Shown: piece by piece, positions 19,783 through 28,522 of the stretch
Layout: every line of letters starts with the position of its first letter
Numbering within the stretch: position 1 is the first letter of the stretch
DNA from: Alteripontixanthobacter maritimus
GTDB taxonomy: Bacteria; Pseudomonadota; Alphaproteobacteria; Sphingomonadales; Sphingomonadaceae
Length of the DNA: 64,000 bases
Direction: 5' to 3'
Assembly: GCF_003340475.1 (NCBI RefSeq)
Contig: NZ_QBKA01000002.1
Coordinates: forward strand, 124,001 to 188,000
Notes under the pieces: generated by a model
Databases searched by the model: none
Seen by the model: the letters and a program-made list of their open reading frames with translations, nothing else
Told to the model about the DNA's origin: nothing
Program-made: the position numbers and the translations under genes

Positions 19783-20952
19783 ATGGAATATGATGCAATC
19801 ATCCTCGGCGGCGGGGCGGCCGGGTTGTATTGCGCGATGCATGCGGGCCGGCGGGGCAAGCGCGTGCTGGTGCTGGAGCGCGGCGAGAAAGTCGGCAAGA
19901 AAATCCTGATTTCCGGCGGTGGCAGGTGCAATTTCACCAACCGCCACACGCGGCCCGAAGCCTATCTTTCGTCCAACCGCCATTTCGCCAAATCGGCGCT
20001 CGCCCGCCATACCGCACAGGACTTCATCGATCTGGTCGACCGCCACGGCATCGCCTGGCACGAAAAGACACTCGGGCAATTGTTCTGCGACGGGTCCGCC
20101 CGCCAGATTGTCGCCATGCTGGTGGAGGAGTGCGAGGCTGCGGGGGTAAAGATTGCGACCGGACAGGATGTCGAAACGGTGGAGCATTCGGATGGGCGCT
20201 ACTCCATCACCAGTGCAACCCGCACCGACACAGCACCTGCGCTGGTCATCGCCACTGGCGGGCCGTCGATCCCGAAGATGGGAGCGAGCGATTTCGCGTA
20301 TCGGCTGGCGCGCCAGTTCGGCCTGAAAATCGTGGAGCCGCGCCCGGCGCTCGTTCCGCTGACGTTGGGCGGGGAAGACGTGCTGTTCCGCGACCTGTCC
20401 GGCATCAGCGCCGATGTCGCCGCCACCGCGAACAAGACCACCTTTCGGGAGGCGGCGCTGTTCACCCATCGCGGCCTGTCCGGCCCCGCCATCCTGCAAG
20501 TCAGTTCCTACTGGCGAAATGGCGACGGGGTGACGGTCGACTTCTTTCCCGACGAAAAGCCCGGATGGCTGGTCGCGCACAAACACGAAGCGCCGCGTAC
20601 GGCATTCATGTCGGTCCTGCGCGAGCGCCTACCCGAAAGACTGGCGGGCACTTTGGCGGAGCGGCTGGAGATTGCAGGCGAGCTTGGCAGTCAGACCGAC
20701 AAGGCGCTGCGTCAGGCGGAGGCGCGGCTGGCTGCGTGGCATTTCATGCCTAATGGCAGCGAGGGATACGCCAAAGCCGAAGTGACGGCGGGCGGCATCG
20801 CGTGCGGCGAACTGTCTTCCCAAACGATGGAAGCGCGCGCTGTGCCGGGCCTTTATGCGATCGGCGAGGCGGTGGATGTGACCGGTTGGCTCGGCGGGTA
20901 TAACTTCCAATGGGCCTGGTCGAGCGGTTGGGCGGCGGCACAGGCGATCTGA
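19783..20952 (+). CDS. HI0933/YhiN-family FAD-dependent oxidoreductase
   Basis: A 389-residue flavoprotein with the N-terminal dinucleotide motif GGGAAGLYCA, the family signature KILISGGGRCNFTN, the central ATGGPSIPKMG, and the C-terminal FAD segment ARAVPGLYAIGEAVDVTGWLGGYNFQWAWSSG. The physiological substrate of this family is not known. It starts 8 bp after the transporter stop, so it is in the same transcription unit. Length is normal. Confidence 0.9.
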   Translation: MEYDAIILGGGAAGLYCAMHAGRRGKRVLVLERGEKVGKKILISGGGRCNFTNRHTRPEAYLSSNRHFAKSALARHTAQDFIDLVDRHGIAWHEKTLGQLFCDGSARQIVAMLVEECEAAGVKIATGQDVETVEHSDGRYSITSATRTDTAPALVIATGGPSIPKMGASDFAYRLARQFGLKIVEPRPALVPLTLGGEDVLFRDLSGISADVAATANKTTFREAALFTHRGLSGPAILQVSSYWRNGDGVTVDFFPDEKPGWLVAHKHEAPRTAFMSVLRERLPERLAGTLAERLEIAGELGSQTDKALRQAEARLAAWHFMPNGSEGYAKAEVTAGGIACGELSSQTMEARAVPGLYAIGEAVDVTGWLGGYNFQWAWSSGWAAAQAI

Positions 20953-21057
20953 TCCGGCACTTGGCCAGTCCTTTCCGGGATTTGGTGCAAAAGCGGTTGG
21001 CCCGGACGGGATGGAATGATGCTTGCGACGCGCGTTTCGCTGCGCCACACTGAGATC

Positions 21058-22365
21058 ATGCCACGTCCGTTCCTGCCCGCCCTGCTTTCCCTCGCCTTGT
21101 TGTCCTGCGGCGGCGGGTCGTCTGGTAGCGGGTCGTCAGGCGGGGGTCCGATCGGCGGTGGCGGCACGCCCACACCTACTCCGCCTGCCGCCAACCCGGT
21201 TTCGATCCGGATCGTGGGCTTTAACGATCTGCACGGATTTATCGAACCGCGCGGCAATATCGGCTTCAACACTGCGAGCGGCGTGCAGCAGGCCTATGCC
21301 GGCGGCGCGGCCTATCTGGCCAGCGCGGTGGCGGCTATTCGCGCGGCCAATGGCAACACATTGGTCATCTCGGCTGGCGATCTGTTCGGCGCCAGCGCGC
21401 CTTTGTCCGACCGCTTCCTCGAAGAACCCACCATCGGGGCAATGAACCGGGTAGGGCTTGATTTCGCGGCCGTCGGAAACCACGAATTCGACCGAGGTGT
21501 GCGGGAGCTTGAACGGTTGGCGAGTGGCGGCTGTACCAAATATACCAGCCTGATCCCGTGCCGGGTGGAATCGAATTTCGGCGGCGCGAACTTCCAGTTC
21601 CTTGCCGCCAATGTCCGGCAGGGCACCGGCACCCTGTTCCCCGCAAGCGCGCTCCGTACGCTCGGCAGTGGCGCGAATGCGGTGCAGGTCGGCGTGATCG
21701 GGCTGACGCTGCGCAGCACGCCGCAAGCTACCAGTGGCTCGACTTCCGGGCTGACTTTCACGGACGAGGCCGACGCCATCAACCGCGAAACGCGCAGCCT
21801 GCGTTCGCGCGGGGCGGACGCGGTCGTGGTGGCCATCCATCAGGGGCTGACCCAGAATGCGGGCAGTCCGATCAATGGTTGCGGCGCGATTGCCGGCCCG
21901 CTGCGTACGATCCTCGACCAGCTCGATACCGGCGTCGATCTGGTGCTGTCCGGTCATACCCATCAGGCTTACATCTGCGATTTTGGCACCGTCGATGCCT
22001 CGCGGCAATTCCTGGTAACCAGCACCACTTCGGCCGGGGCAATGTTCACCGATACGGAATTGACGGTGGATGCCGCAAATAGCCGCGTAACCGCCGCCAA
22101 TGCGCGCAATGTTGTGTTGCAACGGCAGGCCACGGATAGGGCTGGCAATCCCATTGCGACCAATCCCGCCTTCCCGGTCTTTACAGCCGATGGCGGCGTG
22201 GCAAGTTATATCCAGACCTATATCGACGCGGCGCGCAGCGCGAATATCTATGCCGATCCGTATGATATCGCCACTGGACAAGACCGCGCAGCAGAGCCGG
22301 TTGCCGGGCACGCACATCCCGCACCGGTATCCGTCGGCACGGAAGTGCTGGAGCTGGGCGAGTAG
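21058..22365 (+). CDS. 5'-nucleotidase-type metallophosphatase lipoprotein lacking the C-terminal domain
   Basis: A 435-residue lipoprotein (LALLSC, Cys at about residue 18) with a Gly/Ser linker. A metallophosphoesterase domain follows, with metal ligands in FNDLHG, SAGDLFG, VGNHEFDRG and LSGHTHQAY. Usual bifunctional 5'-nucleotidases (UshA-like) continue with a C-terminal substrate-binding domain of roughly 200 residues. Here the protein stops soon after YIQTYIDAARS, with an unrelated tail GHAHPAPVSVGTEVLELGE and an immediate terminator. It is therefore a short form or a truncated gene; the active-site half is intact. Confidence 0.8.
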   Translation: MPRPFLPALLSLALLSCGGGSSGSGSSGGGPIGGGGTPTPTPPAANPVSIRIVGFNDLHGFIEPRGNIGFNTASGVQQAYAGGAAYLASAVAAIRAANGNTLVISAGDLFGASAPLSDRFLEEPTIGAMNRVGLDFAAVGNHEFDRGVRELERLASGGCTKYTSLIPCRVESNFGGANFQFLAANVRQGTGTLFPASALRTLGSGANAVQVGVIGLTLRSTPQATSGSTSGLTFTDEADAINRETRSLRSRGADAVVVAIHQGLTQNAGSPINGCGAIAGPLRTILDQLDTGVDLVLSGHTHQAYICDFGTVDASRQFLVTSTTSAGAMFTDTELTVDAANSRVTAANARNVVLQRQATDRAGNPIATNPAFPVFTADGGVASYIQTYIDAARSANIYADPYDIATGQDRAAEPVAGHAHPAPVSVGTEVLELGE

Positions 22366-22391
22366 CTACCGCCTGAGTATCTGCTAACAAA

Positions 22392-22438
22392 AAACCGGCC
22401 CGATGCTGCTGCACCGGACCGGTTTATTGTTGTTTTAA
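22392..22438. terminator. Rho-independent terminator between convergent genes
   Basis: AAACCGGCCCGATG pairs with CACCGGACCGGTTT (two G-U wobbles), with a loop of about 6 nt and T-rich sequence TTATTGTTGTTTT on the plus-strand exit and an A-run on the other side. It lies 27 bp after the nucleotidase stop and 22 bp after the end of the convergent lipoprotein gene, so it is likely bidirectional. Confidence 0.85.
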
Positions 22439-22459
22439 AACCCTATCGCGAGCGTGGTG

Positions 22460-22924
22460 CTACATCGCGTCGCGGCGGTAGGTCTGTGCCGGGCTCTTTG
22501 CGCCGTCCGTCGGCGTGTCGGCGTCGGCCAGCTGGTAAATCGCACCGTCGGCAATTGCATAAACCCGGTTCTGGTCGCCTTCCTTGATCAGGATGCGGCT
22601 GTTGTCGCTGTACCAGTTATAAGTGCCGTTGGTTTCCATGCCTGCCGCATCGCGCGCAGTGTAGGTGCCGTCATCGTTCAGCGTCAGCGAGGTGGTGCTG
22701 CCATCGGTGCCTGTCTGCGAGTACGTACCGGCATAATTCACGGTGTTGCGCGCATCGGCAACCACCTCGGGAAAGTCCTCATCGCCGGACGCAACGACGG
22801 TATCGGATGTCGCTTCGGCATCCGCCGTGGTGACTTCACCTTCGTCGGTCGCCGTTTCGCCGCCGCACGCGGTCAGGGCGAGGGCCGCAGGAGCCAGGGC
22901 GGCGAAGGCAAGTATCTTACGCAT
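22460..22924 (-). CDS. NlpE-like lipoprotein
   Basis: A 154-residue lipoprotein with signal LALTAC (Cys at about residue 20), followed by an acidic linker rich in Thr, Glu and Asp. A C-terminal beta-rich part (NYAGTYSQTGTDGSTTSLTLNDDGTYTARD ... NGTYNWYSDNSRILIKEG) resembles the N-terminal domain of NlpE, an outer-membrane surface-sensing lipoprotein. The CxxC of E. coli NlpE is not present. The ATG at 22924 is chosen because the hydrophobic signal starts there. It stands alone, convergent with the nucleotidase gene. Confidence 0.7.
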   Translation of the reverse strand: MRKILAFAALAPAALALTACGGETATDEGEVTTADAEATSDTVVASGDEDFPEVVADARNTVNYAGTYSQTGTDGSTTSLTLNDDGTYTARDAAGMETNGTYNWYSDNSRILIKEGDQNRVYAIADGAIYQLADADTPTDGAKSPAQTYRRDAM

Positions 22925-23005
22925 GGGGTTGAATTCCTTTTGTTGTTGCCCGCCCAACGATCGAGCAGGCCAATTGGTTTCAACGCAAATACTTCAGGCG
23001 TCGCT

Positions 23006-23818
23006 CTACGAATGTTTCGCAGACCGGGGCGGCCAAGGGATGAAGGCGGAAGTCCGCTCGATATAATCGTGATACTTGCCTTTGCGCTTCTTCTTCATGC
23101 CGGGCTCCAGCAGCGCCGCGCCCGACCATTTCGTCAGCGTGAAGGTGAGGAAGATCGGTCCCGCAATGGTCCACAGCGCCACGCCCCAACCGGCCGATGC
23201 GGCGGCTAGCCAGATCCCCCACCATGCACACGCATCGCCGAAATAGTTTGGGTGGCGGGTGTATCGCCACAGGCCGGTATCCAGCACTTCACCTTCGTTG
23301 GACGGATCCGCCTTGAACTGCTTCAGCTGCCAGTCGCCGACCCATTCGAAGAATATGCCGACCAGATACAAGGCCAGCCCAGCCCAGGCGAGCGCGGTAA
23401 TCGGTGCGGGCGCCTCGCTGGCGAGTATGCCTGCCTGCGCCGGACTGGACACAAGATAAAGCAGCACGGCCTGTCCCAGGAATACCTTGAACAAGGCAGC
23501 GATGGCGAACCGGCCCTGTTCGCGGTCTTTCTTCAGGATGCGCTTGTACCGGCTGTCTTCACCATCTCGCCGCCAGCGGGTGAACAGATGCACGAACAGA
23601 CGTATGCCCCAAGCCGCGGTCATGCCTAAAATCAGCCACGCCAGCGCGCCGGGATTGCCATGCGGTACGTGGAGCAGGCTGACCAGCGCGAGCAACGCCA
23701 TGCCGCCACCCCAGACGGCGTCGATGAACGACACGTCGTCGATCTTCACGGCCACCAGCCACAGGCCGATCATCAGCACCAGCAGCACGGCAGCATTCAT
23801 GACAAGACCCAAAATCAT
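23006..23818 (-). CDS. DUF1295 membrane protein (steroid 5-alpha-reductase-like)
   Basis: A 270-residue integral membrane protein with about six helices. Its C-terminal signature TGLWRYTRHPNYFGDACAWWG is shared by isoprenylcysteine methyltransferases and steroid 5-alpha-reductases; DUF1295 proteins of this size are predicted membrane reductases or methyltransferases. The ATG overlaps the stop of the upstream acyltransferase gene by 4 bp (23815-23818). The substrate is unknown; the neighbourhood suggests lipid metabolism. Confidence 0.88.
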   Translation of the reverse strand: MILGLVMNAAVLLVLMIGLWLVAVKIDDVSFIDAVWGGGMALLALVSLLHVPHGNPGALAWLILGMTAAWGIRLFVHLFTRWRRDGEDSRYKRILKKDREQGRFAIAALFKVFLGQAVLLYLVSSPAQAGILASEAPAPITALAWAGLALYLVGIFFEWVGDWQLKQFKADPSNEGEVLDTGLWRYTRHPNYFGDACAWWGIWLAAASAGWGVALWTIAGPIFLTFTLTKWSGAALLEPGMKKKRKGKYHDYIERTSAFIPWPPRSAKHS

Positions 23819-24474
23819 GGCACGCTCCCTTCCGCCGCCTGTTCCCGGGCGAGCCGTTCCGCCTGCGCTTCCAGGACCTTGTATCGGTCGTAATCCGGGC
23901 GTTTGGAACGTAACCAGGCGGCGATCTTCGCAAGGTCTGCAGGGTAATCACCGGTCGGGTGGATTGGCGGACCGAAGCCCAGCACATGGGTTTGCGGATT
24001 CACCCAAGCCGGCACGATCGGCACGTCAGCTGCCACGGCGATGTGGTAGAAGCCCGAACGCCACTCCCCTTTGCTGGAACGGGTACCTTCGGGTGCAATC
24101 ACCAGCGCCATATGATCGCGACGGGCATATTCGTCGGCCACCTGCTCGACGTAGTTGGCACGTTTGGACCGATCGACCGGGACCCCGCCCATATCCAGCA
24201 TGAATTCGGTCATCGGCCATTTGAAAAGGGCCGCTTTGCCCATGTAATTGGGGATGACGCCCTGATCCGCCGTCGCTCCGACGAAAAACACGAAATCCCA
24301 GTTGGAGGAATGCGGGGCGCCGGCAATCACGTATTTGGGTATCGGCGGCAGCGGGCTGTCGATCTTCCAGCCTTTGAAGCGATAAATGCTCAGGAAAACC
24401 CAGCGCGCGAACCGCGATAGCAATGATGGTTTGCGCCCCTCACTGCTGATGTCCTGCCGGGTGCCGGGTGCCAA
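23815..24474 (-). CDS. Lysophospholipid acyltransferase-family protein
   Basis: A protein of about 219 residues of the PlsC superfamily. The catalytic HSSNWD is the HX4D motif; EGTRSSKGEW is the acyl-acceptor phosphate-binding motif. GVPVDRS is the middle block. No clear transmembrane segment is seen except a weak FARWVFLSIYRF near the N-terminus, so it is probably membrane-associated. I take the TTG at 24474 as start because AGGAGAG stands just upstream; a longer ATG start at 24561 would add a basic, unconserved extension. It likely acylates a lysophospholipid or related lipid. Overlaps the DUF1295 gene. Confidence 0.8.
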   Translation of the reverse strand: MAPGTRQDISSEGRKPSLLSRFARWVFLSIYRFKGWKIDSPLPPIPKYVIAGAPHSSNWDFVFFVGATADQGVIPNYMGKAALFKWPMTEFMLDMGGVPVDRSKRANYVEQVADEYARRDHMALVIAPEGTRSSKGEWRSGFYHIAVAADVPIVPAWVNPQTHVLGFGPPIHPTGDYPADLAKIAAWLRSKRPDYDRYKVLEAQAERLAREQAAEGSVP

Positions 24475-24576
24475 TGCTCTCTCCTGAATGCGGCGCGCTG
24501 TAATCCGCGCTCTGCCTGTTGCTGGTGCAGGCCTGCTATCGCAAAGCGTCCGCCCGCGCAAAGTGTCGTGCGATAG

Positions 24577-25137
24577 CTATGCCGAGATTTCCGCCGCGAG
24601 CTCGCCAAGTGCCCAGAACCCGCCCAGCACCAGCGGTAATAGGGCAATGCCGAGCAACACTGCGGTCAACAGCGCCTCGCGGCCCAGCCATTCCTCACGC
24701 CAACCTGCCATCAGCGTGAGCACACCAATCGGCAGCGTCAGCGCAATGGCGCTGGCAAGTCCGGGGACGTAACCGCCCAGCGCCACCCCGAGCGCCAGAT
24801 GCGGCACGATGGCATTGGCGGTGGTCATGGCCGCGATCATGCAAGTGACGAATGCGAAACGCGTGGACGGCACAGCCCCTTGCTCCGCCGCCTTTGCATC
24901 GCTCCACGCGCGCCACAAGATCAGCGCGGGCACAAGGGCAAGCGTGGCTAGCCCGGCGCGAATGGTATCGAGGCCGGGCATAGCGATGGTAAGCTCGAAC
25001 ATTTCACGCATCCGGTCCACCACACCGGGCGTCCGTTCCAGCGCGAAGACTTCCTCGCAATTGTGCAGGACGATCGCGATCAGCAGCCAGCGAGTGTACA
25101 GCGCCCGGTTCGAACCCCGTTCCAAATTCCCATTCAC
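24577..25137 (-). CDS. HXXEE domain membrane protein
   Basis: A 186-residue protein with the HNCEE motif at residues 25-29 that names the HXXEE family, followed by about five hydrophobic segments. The function is unknown; the motif suggests metal binding in the membrane. The GTG start overlaps the mccB stop as GTGA (25134-25137), so it is translationally coupled to the leucine-catabolic gene, although no metabolic link is obvious. Confidence 0.75.
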   Translation of the reverse strand: MNGNLERGSNRALYTRWLLIAIVLHNCEEVFALERTPGVVDRMREMFELTIAMPGLDTIRAGLATLALVPALILWRAWSDAKAAEQGAVPSTRFAFVTCMIAAMTTANAIVPHLALGVALGGYVPGLASAIALTLPIGVLTLMAGWREEWLGREALLTAVLLGIALLPLVLGGFWALGELAAEISA

Positions 25138-26735
25138 ATCCGGAACACGCCGAAGCGCGGGCGTGCGGGGAAAGGTGCTTCAAGGCAGGCCGAGAAGGCG
25201 AGGCCCAATACATCGCGGGTTTGCGCCGGGTCGATCACGCCGTCGTCCCACAGGCGGGCGGTGGCGTAATAGGGATTGCCTTCGTCTTCGTATTTCTGGC
25301 GGATCGGGGCCTTGAACGCCTCAGCCTCTTCCTCGCTCCAGTCGTCCGCATCGCGGTGGACGGTGGCGAGAACGCTGGCGGCCTGTTCGCCTCCCATCAC
25401 CGAAATACGTGCGTTGGGCCAGGTGAACAGGAAGCGCGGGCTGTAAGCGCGGCCTGCCATGCCGTAATTGCCCGCGCCGAAACTGCCGCCGATCACCACG
25501 GTGATCTTGGGCACCTGTGCGGTGGCAACCGCCGTAACGAGCTTCGCGCCGTGTTTGGCAATGCCTTCCGCCTCATACTTCCCGCCGACCATGAAGCCGG
25601 AGATGTTTTGCAAGAACAGCAGCGGTATTCCGCGCTGCGCCGCCAGTTCGATGAAATGCGCGCCCTTTTGCGCGGATTCGGAAAACAACACGCCGTTATT
25701 GGCAAGGATCGCCACGGGCATCCCCCAGATATGGGCGAAGCCGCAGACCAGAGTGGCGCCGTATTGCGCCTTGAATTCGTGAAATTCTGACCCGTCGACG
25801 ATCCGCGCGATAATCTCGTGCACGTCATATGGCGCGCGCACATCGTCCGGAATGATAGAGTACAATTCTTCGGCATCGAATTTGGGCGGGCGGGGGTCTT
25901 GCAGGGCGACCTCCGCGCCAGGATCGTGGCCCAAATGGCTGACGATATCGCGCACGATGGTCAGCGCGTGTTCGTCGTTTTCAGCTAAGTGATCGACCAC
26001 GCCGGATTTTTTCGCATGCAGATCGCCGCCACCGAGGTCTTCGGCGGTAATCTCCTCACCCGTCGCGGCCTTGACCAGCGGCGGCCCGGCGAGGAAGATG
26101 GTGCCCTGTTCGCGCACGATCACGCTCTCGTCGGACATTGCAGGGACATAGGCTCCGCCCGCCGTGCAGCTGCCCATAACGCAGGCGATCTGCGGAATGC
26201 CGAGCGCGCTCATATTGGCCTGGTTGAAGAAAATGCGGCCGAAATGGTCGCGGTCGGGGAAGACTTCCGCCTGATGCGGCAAGTTCGCGCCGCCGCTATC
26301 GACCAGATAGATGCAGGGCAGCCGGTTCTCCTGCGCGATCTCCTGCGCGCGTAGATGCTTCTTTACCGTCATCGGATAATAGGTGCCGCCTTTGACGGTG
26401 GCATCGTTGCACACGATCATCACCTGCCGGCCTGACACGCGCCCGATACCGGCAATCAGTCCAGCGCCGTTGATCGTGTCCTTATACATGCCATTGGCGG
26501 CCAGCTGGCCAATTTCGAGAAATGGCGAGCCGGGATCGAGCAACCGCTCCACGCGTTCCCTCGGAAGCAGCTTGCCACGCGAAACATGGCGCTCACGCGA
26601 GCCTTCGGAACCGCCCAAAGCGGCTTGCGCAACTTTCGCGCGCAGCTCGGCGTTCAGCGCACGGTTATGAGAGGCGTTATCCTTCGCCGCTGGGCTTTCG
26701 ACGTCGATTTTCGAAGTAAGGGTAGGCGCGGTCAC
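25134..26735 (-). CDS. mccB: Methylcrotonyl-CoA carboxylase beta subunit
   Basis: A 533-residue carboxyltransferase subunit of leucine degradation, carboxylating 3-methylcrotonyl-CoA with the biotin-bearing alpha subunit. Diagnostic segments are [23 protein letters not shown], the acyl-CoA-binding [43 protein letters not shown], which separates MccB from propionyl-CoA carboxylase, and the biotin pocket [15 protein letters not shown]. The GTG start at 26735 overlaps the stop of the DUF559 gene (GTGA). Its ribosome binding site GGAGG lies inside a repeat arm. The alpha subunit gene is not in this window. Confidence 0.93.
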   Translation of the reverse strand: MTAPTLTSKIDVESPAAKDNASHNRALNAELRAKVAQAALGGSEGSRERHVSRGKLLPRERVERLLDPGSPFLEIGQLAANGMYKDTINGAGLIAGIGRVSGRQVMIVCNDATVKGGTYYPMTVKKHLRAQEIAQENRLPCIYLVDSGGANLPHQAEVFPDRDHFGRIFFNQANMSALGIPQIACVMGSCTAGGAYVPAMSDESVIVREQGTIFLAGPPLVKAATGEEITAEDLGGGDLHAKKSGVVDHLAENDEHALTIVRDIVSHLGHDPGAEVALQDPRPPKFDAEELYSIIPDDVRAPYDVHEIIARIVDGSEFHEFKAQYGATLVCGFAHIWGMPVAILANNGVLFSESAQKGAHFIELAAQRGIPLLFLQNISGFMVGGKYEAEGIAKHGAKLVTAVATAQVPKITVVIGGSFGAGNYGMAGRAYSPRFLFTWPNARISVMGGEQAASVLATVHRDADDWSEEEAEAFKAPIRQKYEDEGNPYYATARLWDDGVIDPAQTRDVLGLAFSACLEAPFPARPRFGVFRM

Positions 26736-27169
26736 GAAACATCCTCCCCGGCACGGGGAGGGGGACCATCCGCAAGATGGTGGAGGGGCACGTCCACCTT
26801 CAGCGCGAGCTCGGTCGTCCGCGCACTACATATCTGGACCAGTCTCAAAACGACGCTCTCCCTGTCGGACAAAACGGCGTGTGCCGGTATCCGTGTCGTG
26901 GCAATACCCTGCGACCGCAAGTAATGCGACCGCGCGTTGTCGTGCCTTGCCGCATCAGCGCTGTCATGCGCTCTGCCATCGATTTCCACCGCCAGTTTTG
27001 TTGCTGCACAAAAGAAATCGAGCACGTATTCCCCCGCAGGATGTTGGCGGCGGAATTTATACCCGCCAGGCCGTTCGCGAAGTTCGCGCCAGAGAAGCGT
27101 CTCCGGCAGCGACATTTCGCTCCGCAGTTTTCGCGCGCGATTGACCGTTTGCTGCGGGCCAGTGATCAT
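26732..27169 (-). CDS. DUF559 (Vsr-like PD-(D/E)XK) nuclease inside inverted repeats
   Basis: A 145-residue protein of the DUF559 family, with a fold related to very-short-patch-repair (Vsr) nucleases. Visible family blocks: [24 protein letters not shown], the active-site core [21 protein letters not shown] (acidic residues in D...ExD spacing), and the [10 protein letters not shown] strand-turn. The last 16 residues ([16 protein letters not shown]) are encoded by the left repeat arm. The start ATG at 27169 is 7 bp beyond the right repeat arm. The gene is inserted between ivd and mccB on the same strand, and its TGA overlaps the mccB GTG. The frame is intact. Function is not established; the repeat context suggests a mobility or repair-linked role. 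Confidence 0.85.
   Translation of the reverse strand: MITGPQQTVNRARKLRSEMSLPETLLWRELRERPGGYKFRRQHPAGEYVLDFFCAATKLAVEIDGRAHDSADAARHDNARSHYLRSQGIATTRIPAHAVLSDRESVVLRLVQICSARTTELALKVDVPLHHLADGPPPRAGEDVS
26741..26792 (+). repeat. Inverted repeat arm, left (DUF559 element)
   Basis: A 52-bp arm containing two hairpins: CCTCCCCG/gca/CGGGGAGG (8-bp stem) and ACCATC/cgcaa/GATGGT (6-bp stem), followed by GGAGGGGCACG. It is an inverted copy of 27177-27228; the only differences are in the loop of the first hairpin. On the minus strand it encodes the end of the DUF559 protein and provides GGAGG for mccB. Confidence 0.9.
26743..26747 (-). promoter_or_regulatory. mccB ribosome binding site inside a repeat hairpin
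   Basis: On the minus strand GGAGG lies exactly 7 bases before the mccB GTG (26735-26733), ideal spacing. The same bases form the 3' side of the 8-bp repeat hairpin CCTCCCCG...CGGGGAGG, so in free mRNA the site would be paired. A ribosome finishing the DUF559 frame (stop TGA overlapping the GTG) would open the hairpin, which predicts translational coupling. Confidence 0.6.
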
Positions 27170-27176
27170 AGCTGCG

Positions 27177-27228
27177 CGTGCCCCTCCACCATCTTGCGGA
27201 TGGTCCCCCTCCCCGGTTCGGGGAGGAT
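27177..27228 (-). repeat. Inverted repeat arm, right (DUF559 element)
   Basis: A 52-bp inverted partner of 26741-26792. The first hairpin has loop GTT instead of GCA on the respective strands while the 8-bp stem is unchanged. It abuts the TAA stop of ivd (27228-27230), overlapping it by one base, and ends 7 bp before the DUF559 ATG. Confidence 0.9.
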
Positions 27229-28391
27229 TAATTGGCCCCGATCAATTCGCGGCCGATCAGCATGCGGCGGATTTCGTTGGTGCCTGCGCCGATGTCCAGC
27301 AGCTTGGCATCTCGCATGTAGCGTTCGACCGGCCAGTCCAGCGTGTAGCCTGCGCCGCCCAGCGCCTGGATGCTTTCGGCGGCCACGCGGAAGGCGTTTT
27401 CCGAGCTCAACAGGATCGTGCCTGCCGCGTCGAAGCGGGTGGTCTGCCCAGCATCGCACGCCTTGGCGACCGCATAGGTGTAAGCGCGGGCCGATTGCAG
27501 CGCGACGTACATATCCGCCACCTTGGCCTGCATCAGCTGGAAACTGCCGATGGATTTGCCGAACTGCTTGCGTTCGCGCAGATAGGGGATGACCGTATCG
27601 AGGCAGGCCTGCATGATGCCGAGCTGGATGCCGGATAGCACAACGCGTTCGTAATCAAGCCCGCTCATCAGCACGCCCACACCGCCGTTTTTCGGGCCCA
27701 TCACGGCGTCTTCGGGTACTTCGCAATCGTCGAACACCAGTTCCGCCGTGGGCGAGCCGCGCATTCCGACCTTTTCGATCTTTTGACCGATGGAAAAACC
27801 GGGCATGTCCTTCTCAATCAGGAACGCGGTGATGCCACGCGATCCGGCGTCGCTGTCGGTCTTGGCGTAGACCACCAGCGTATCGGCATAGGGTGCGTTG
27901 GTGATCCAGAATTTGGTTCCGTTCAGCACATATCCGCCCTGAACCGCCTCGGCCTTCAGCTTCATGGATACGACATCGGACCCCGCGCCCGCTTCGCTCA
28001 TGGCAAGAGAGCCGACATGTTCGCCGCTTACCAGCTTGGGCAGGTATTTGGCCTTCTGTTCATCGTTGCCCCAGCGCGCGACCTGGTTGATACAAAGGTT
28101 GGAATGCGCGCCGTAACTCAGCCCTACGCTGGCGCTGGCGCGGCTGACTTCTTCGACGGCGATAACGTGCTCGAGGTAGCCCAAGCCCAGCCCGCCATCC
28201 GCCTCGTCCACGGTGATGCCGTGCAGGCCCAGCTCGCCCATGCCGGTCCACAGATCGCGCGGAAACCAGTCCTCGCGGTCGACCTTTTCGGCCAAGGGGG
28301 CGATCTGTTCGTCGGCGAAGCGAGCGGTGCTTTCCCGGATCATGTCGGCGTTGTCGCCAAGCTGGAAATCGAAATCGGGCGTCGCGCGCAT
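27228..28391 (-). CDS. ivd: Isovaleryl-CoA dehydrogenase
   Basis: A 387-residue acyl-CoA dehydrogenase that oxidises isovaleryl-CoA in leucine breakdown. The FAD/substrate signature is LAMSEAGAGSDVVSM. LDYERVVLSG carries the Glu that acts as base in IVD, in place of the later Glu of other ACADs. The family ending GTNEIRRMLIGREL is intact. The product, 3-methylcrotonyl-CoA, is the substrate of the mccB gene downstream, so the two belong to one pathway; the DUF559 element separates them. Divergent from a sensor kinase gene, with a 131-bp promoter region. Confidence 0.93.
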   Translation of the reverse strand: MRATPDFDFQLGDNADMIRESTARFADEQIAPLAEKVDREDWFPRDLWTGMGELGLHGITVDEADGGLGLGYLEHVIAVEEVSRASASVGLSYGAHSNLCINQVARWGNDEQKAKYLPKLVSGEHVGSLAMSEAGAGSDVVSMKLKAEAVQGGYVLNGTKFWITNAPYADTLVVYAKTDSDAGSRGITAFLIEKDMPGFSIGQKIEKVGMRGSPTAELVFDDCEVPEDAVMGPKNGGVGVLMSGLDYERVVLSGIQLGIMQACLDTVIPYLRERKQFGKSIGSFQLMQAKVADMYVALQSARAYTYAVAKACDAGQTTRFDAAGTILLSSENAFRVAAESIQALGGAGYTLDWPVERYMRDAKLLDIGAGTNEIRRMLIGRELIGAN

Positions 28392-28522
28392 CTAGGGTCC
28401 TTACCGGGTTGCCAATGAAACTTGTCGGCCCCGCATAGCGAAGCGGTGGCAACGCCGCAAACGTCCTTACCGCTCGGCAATTGCAGCGCGCGAATTTTAC
28501 CGTATAGGTACGGCACATATCC

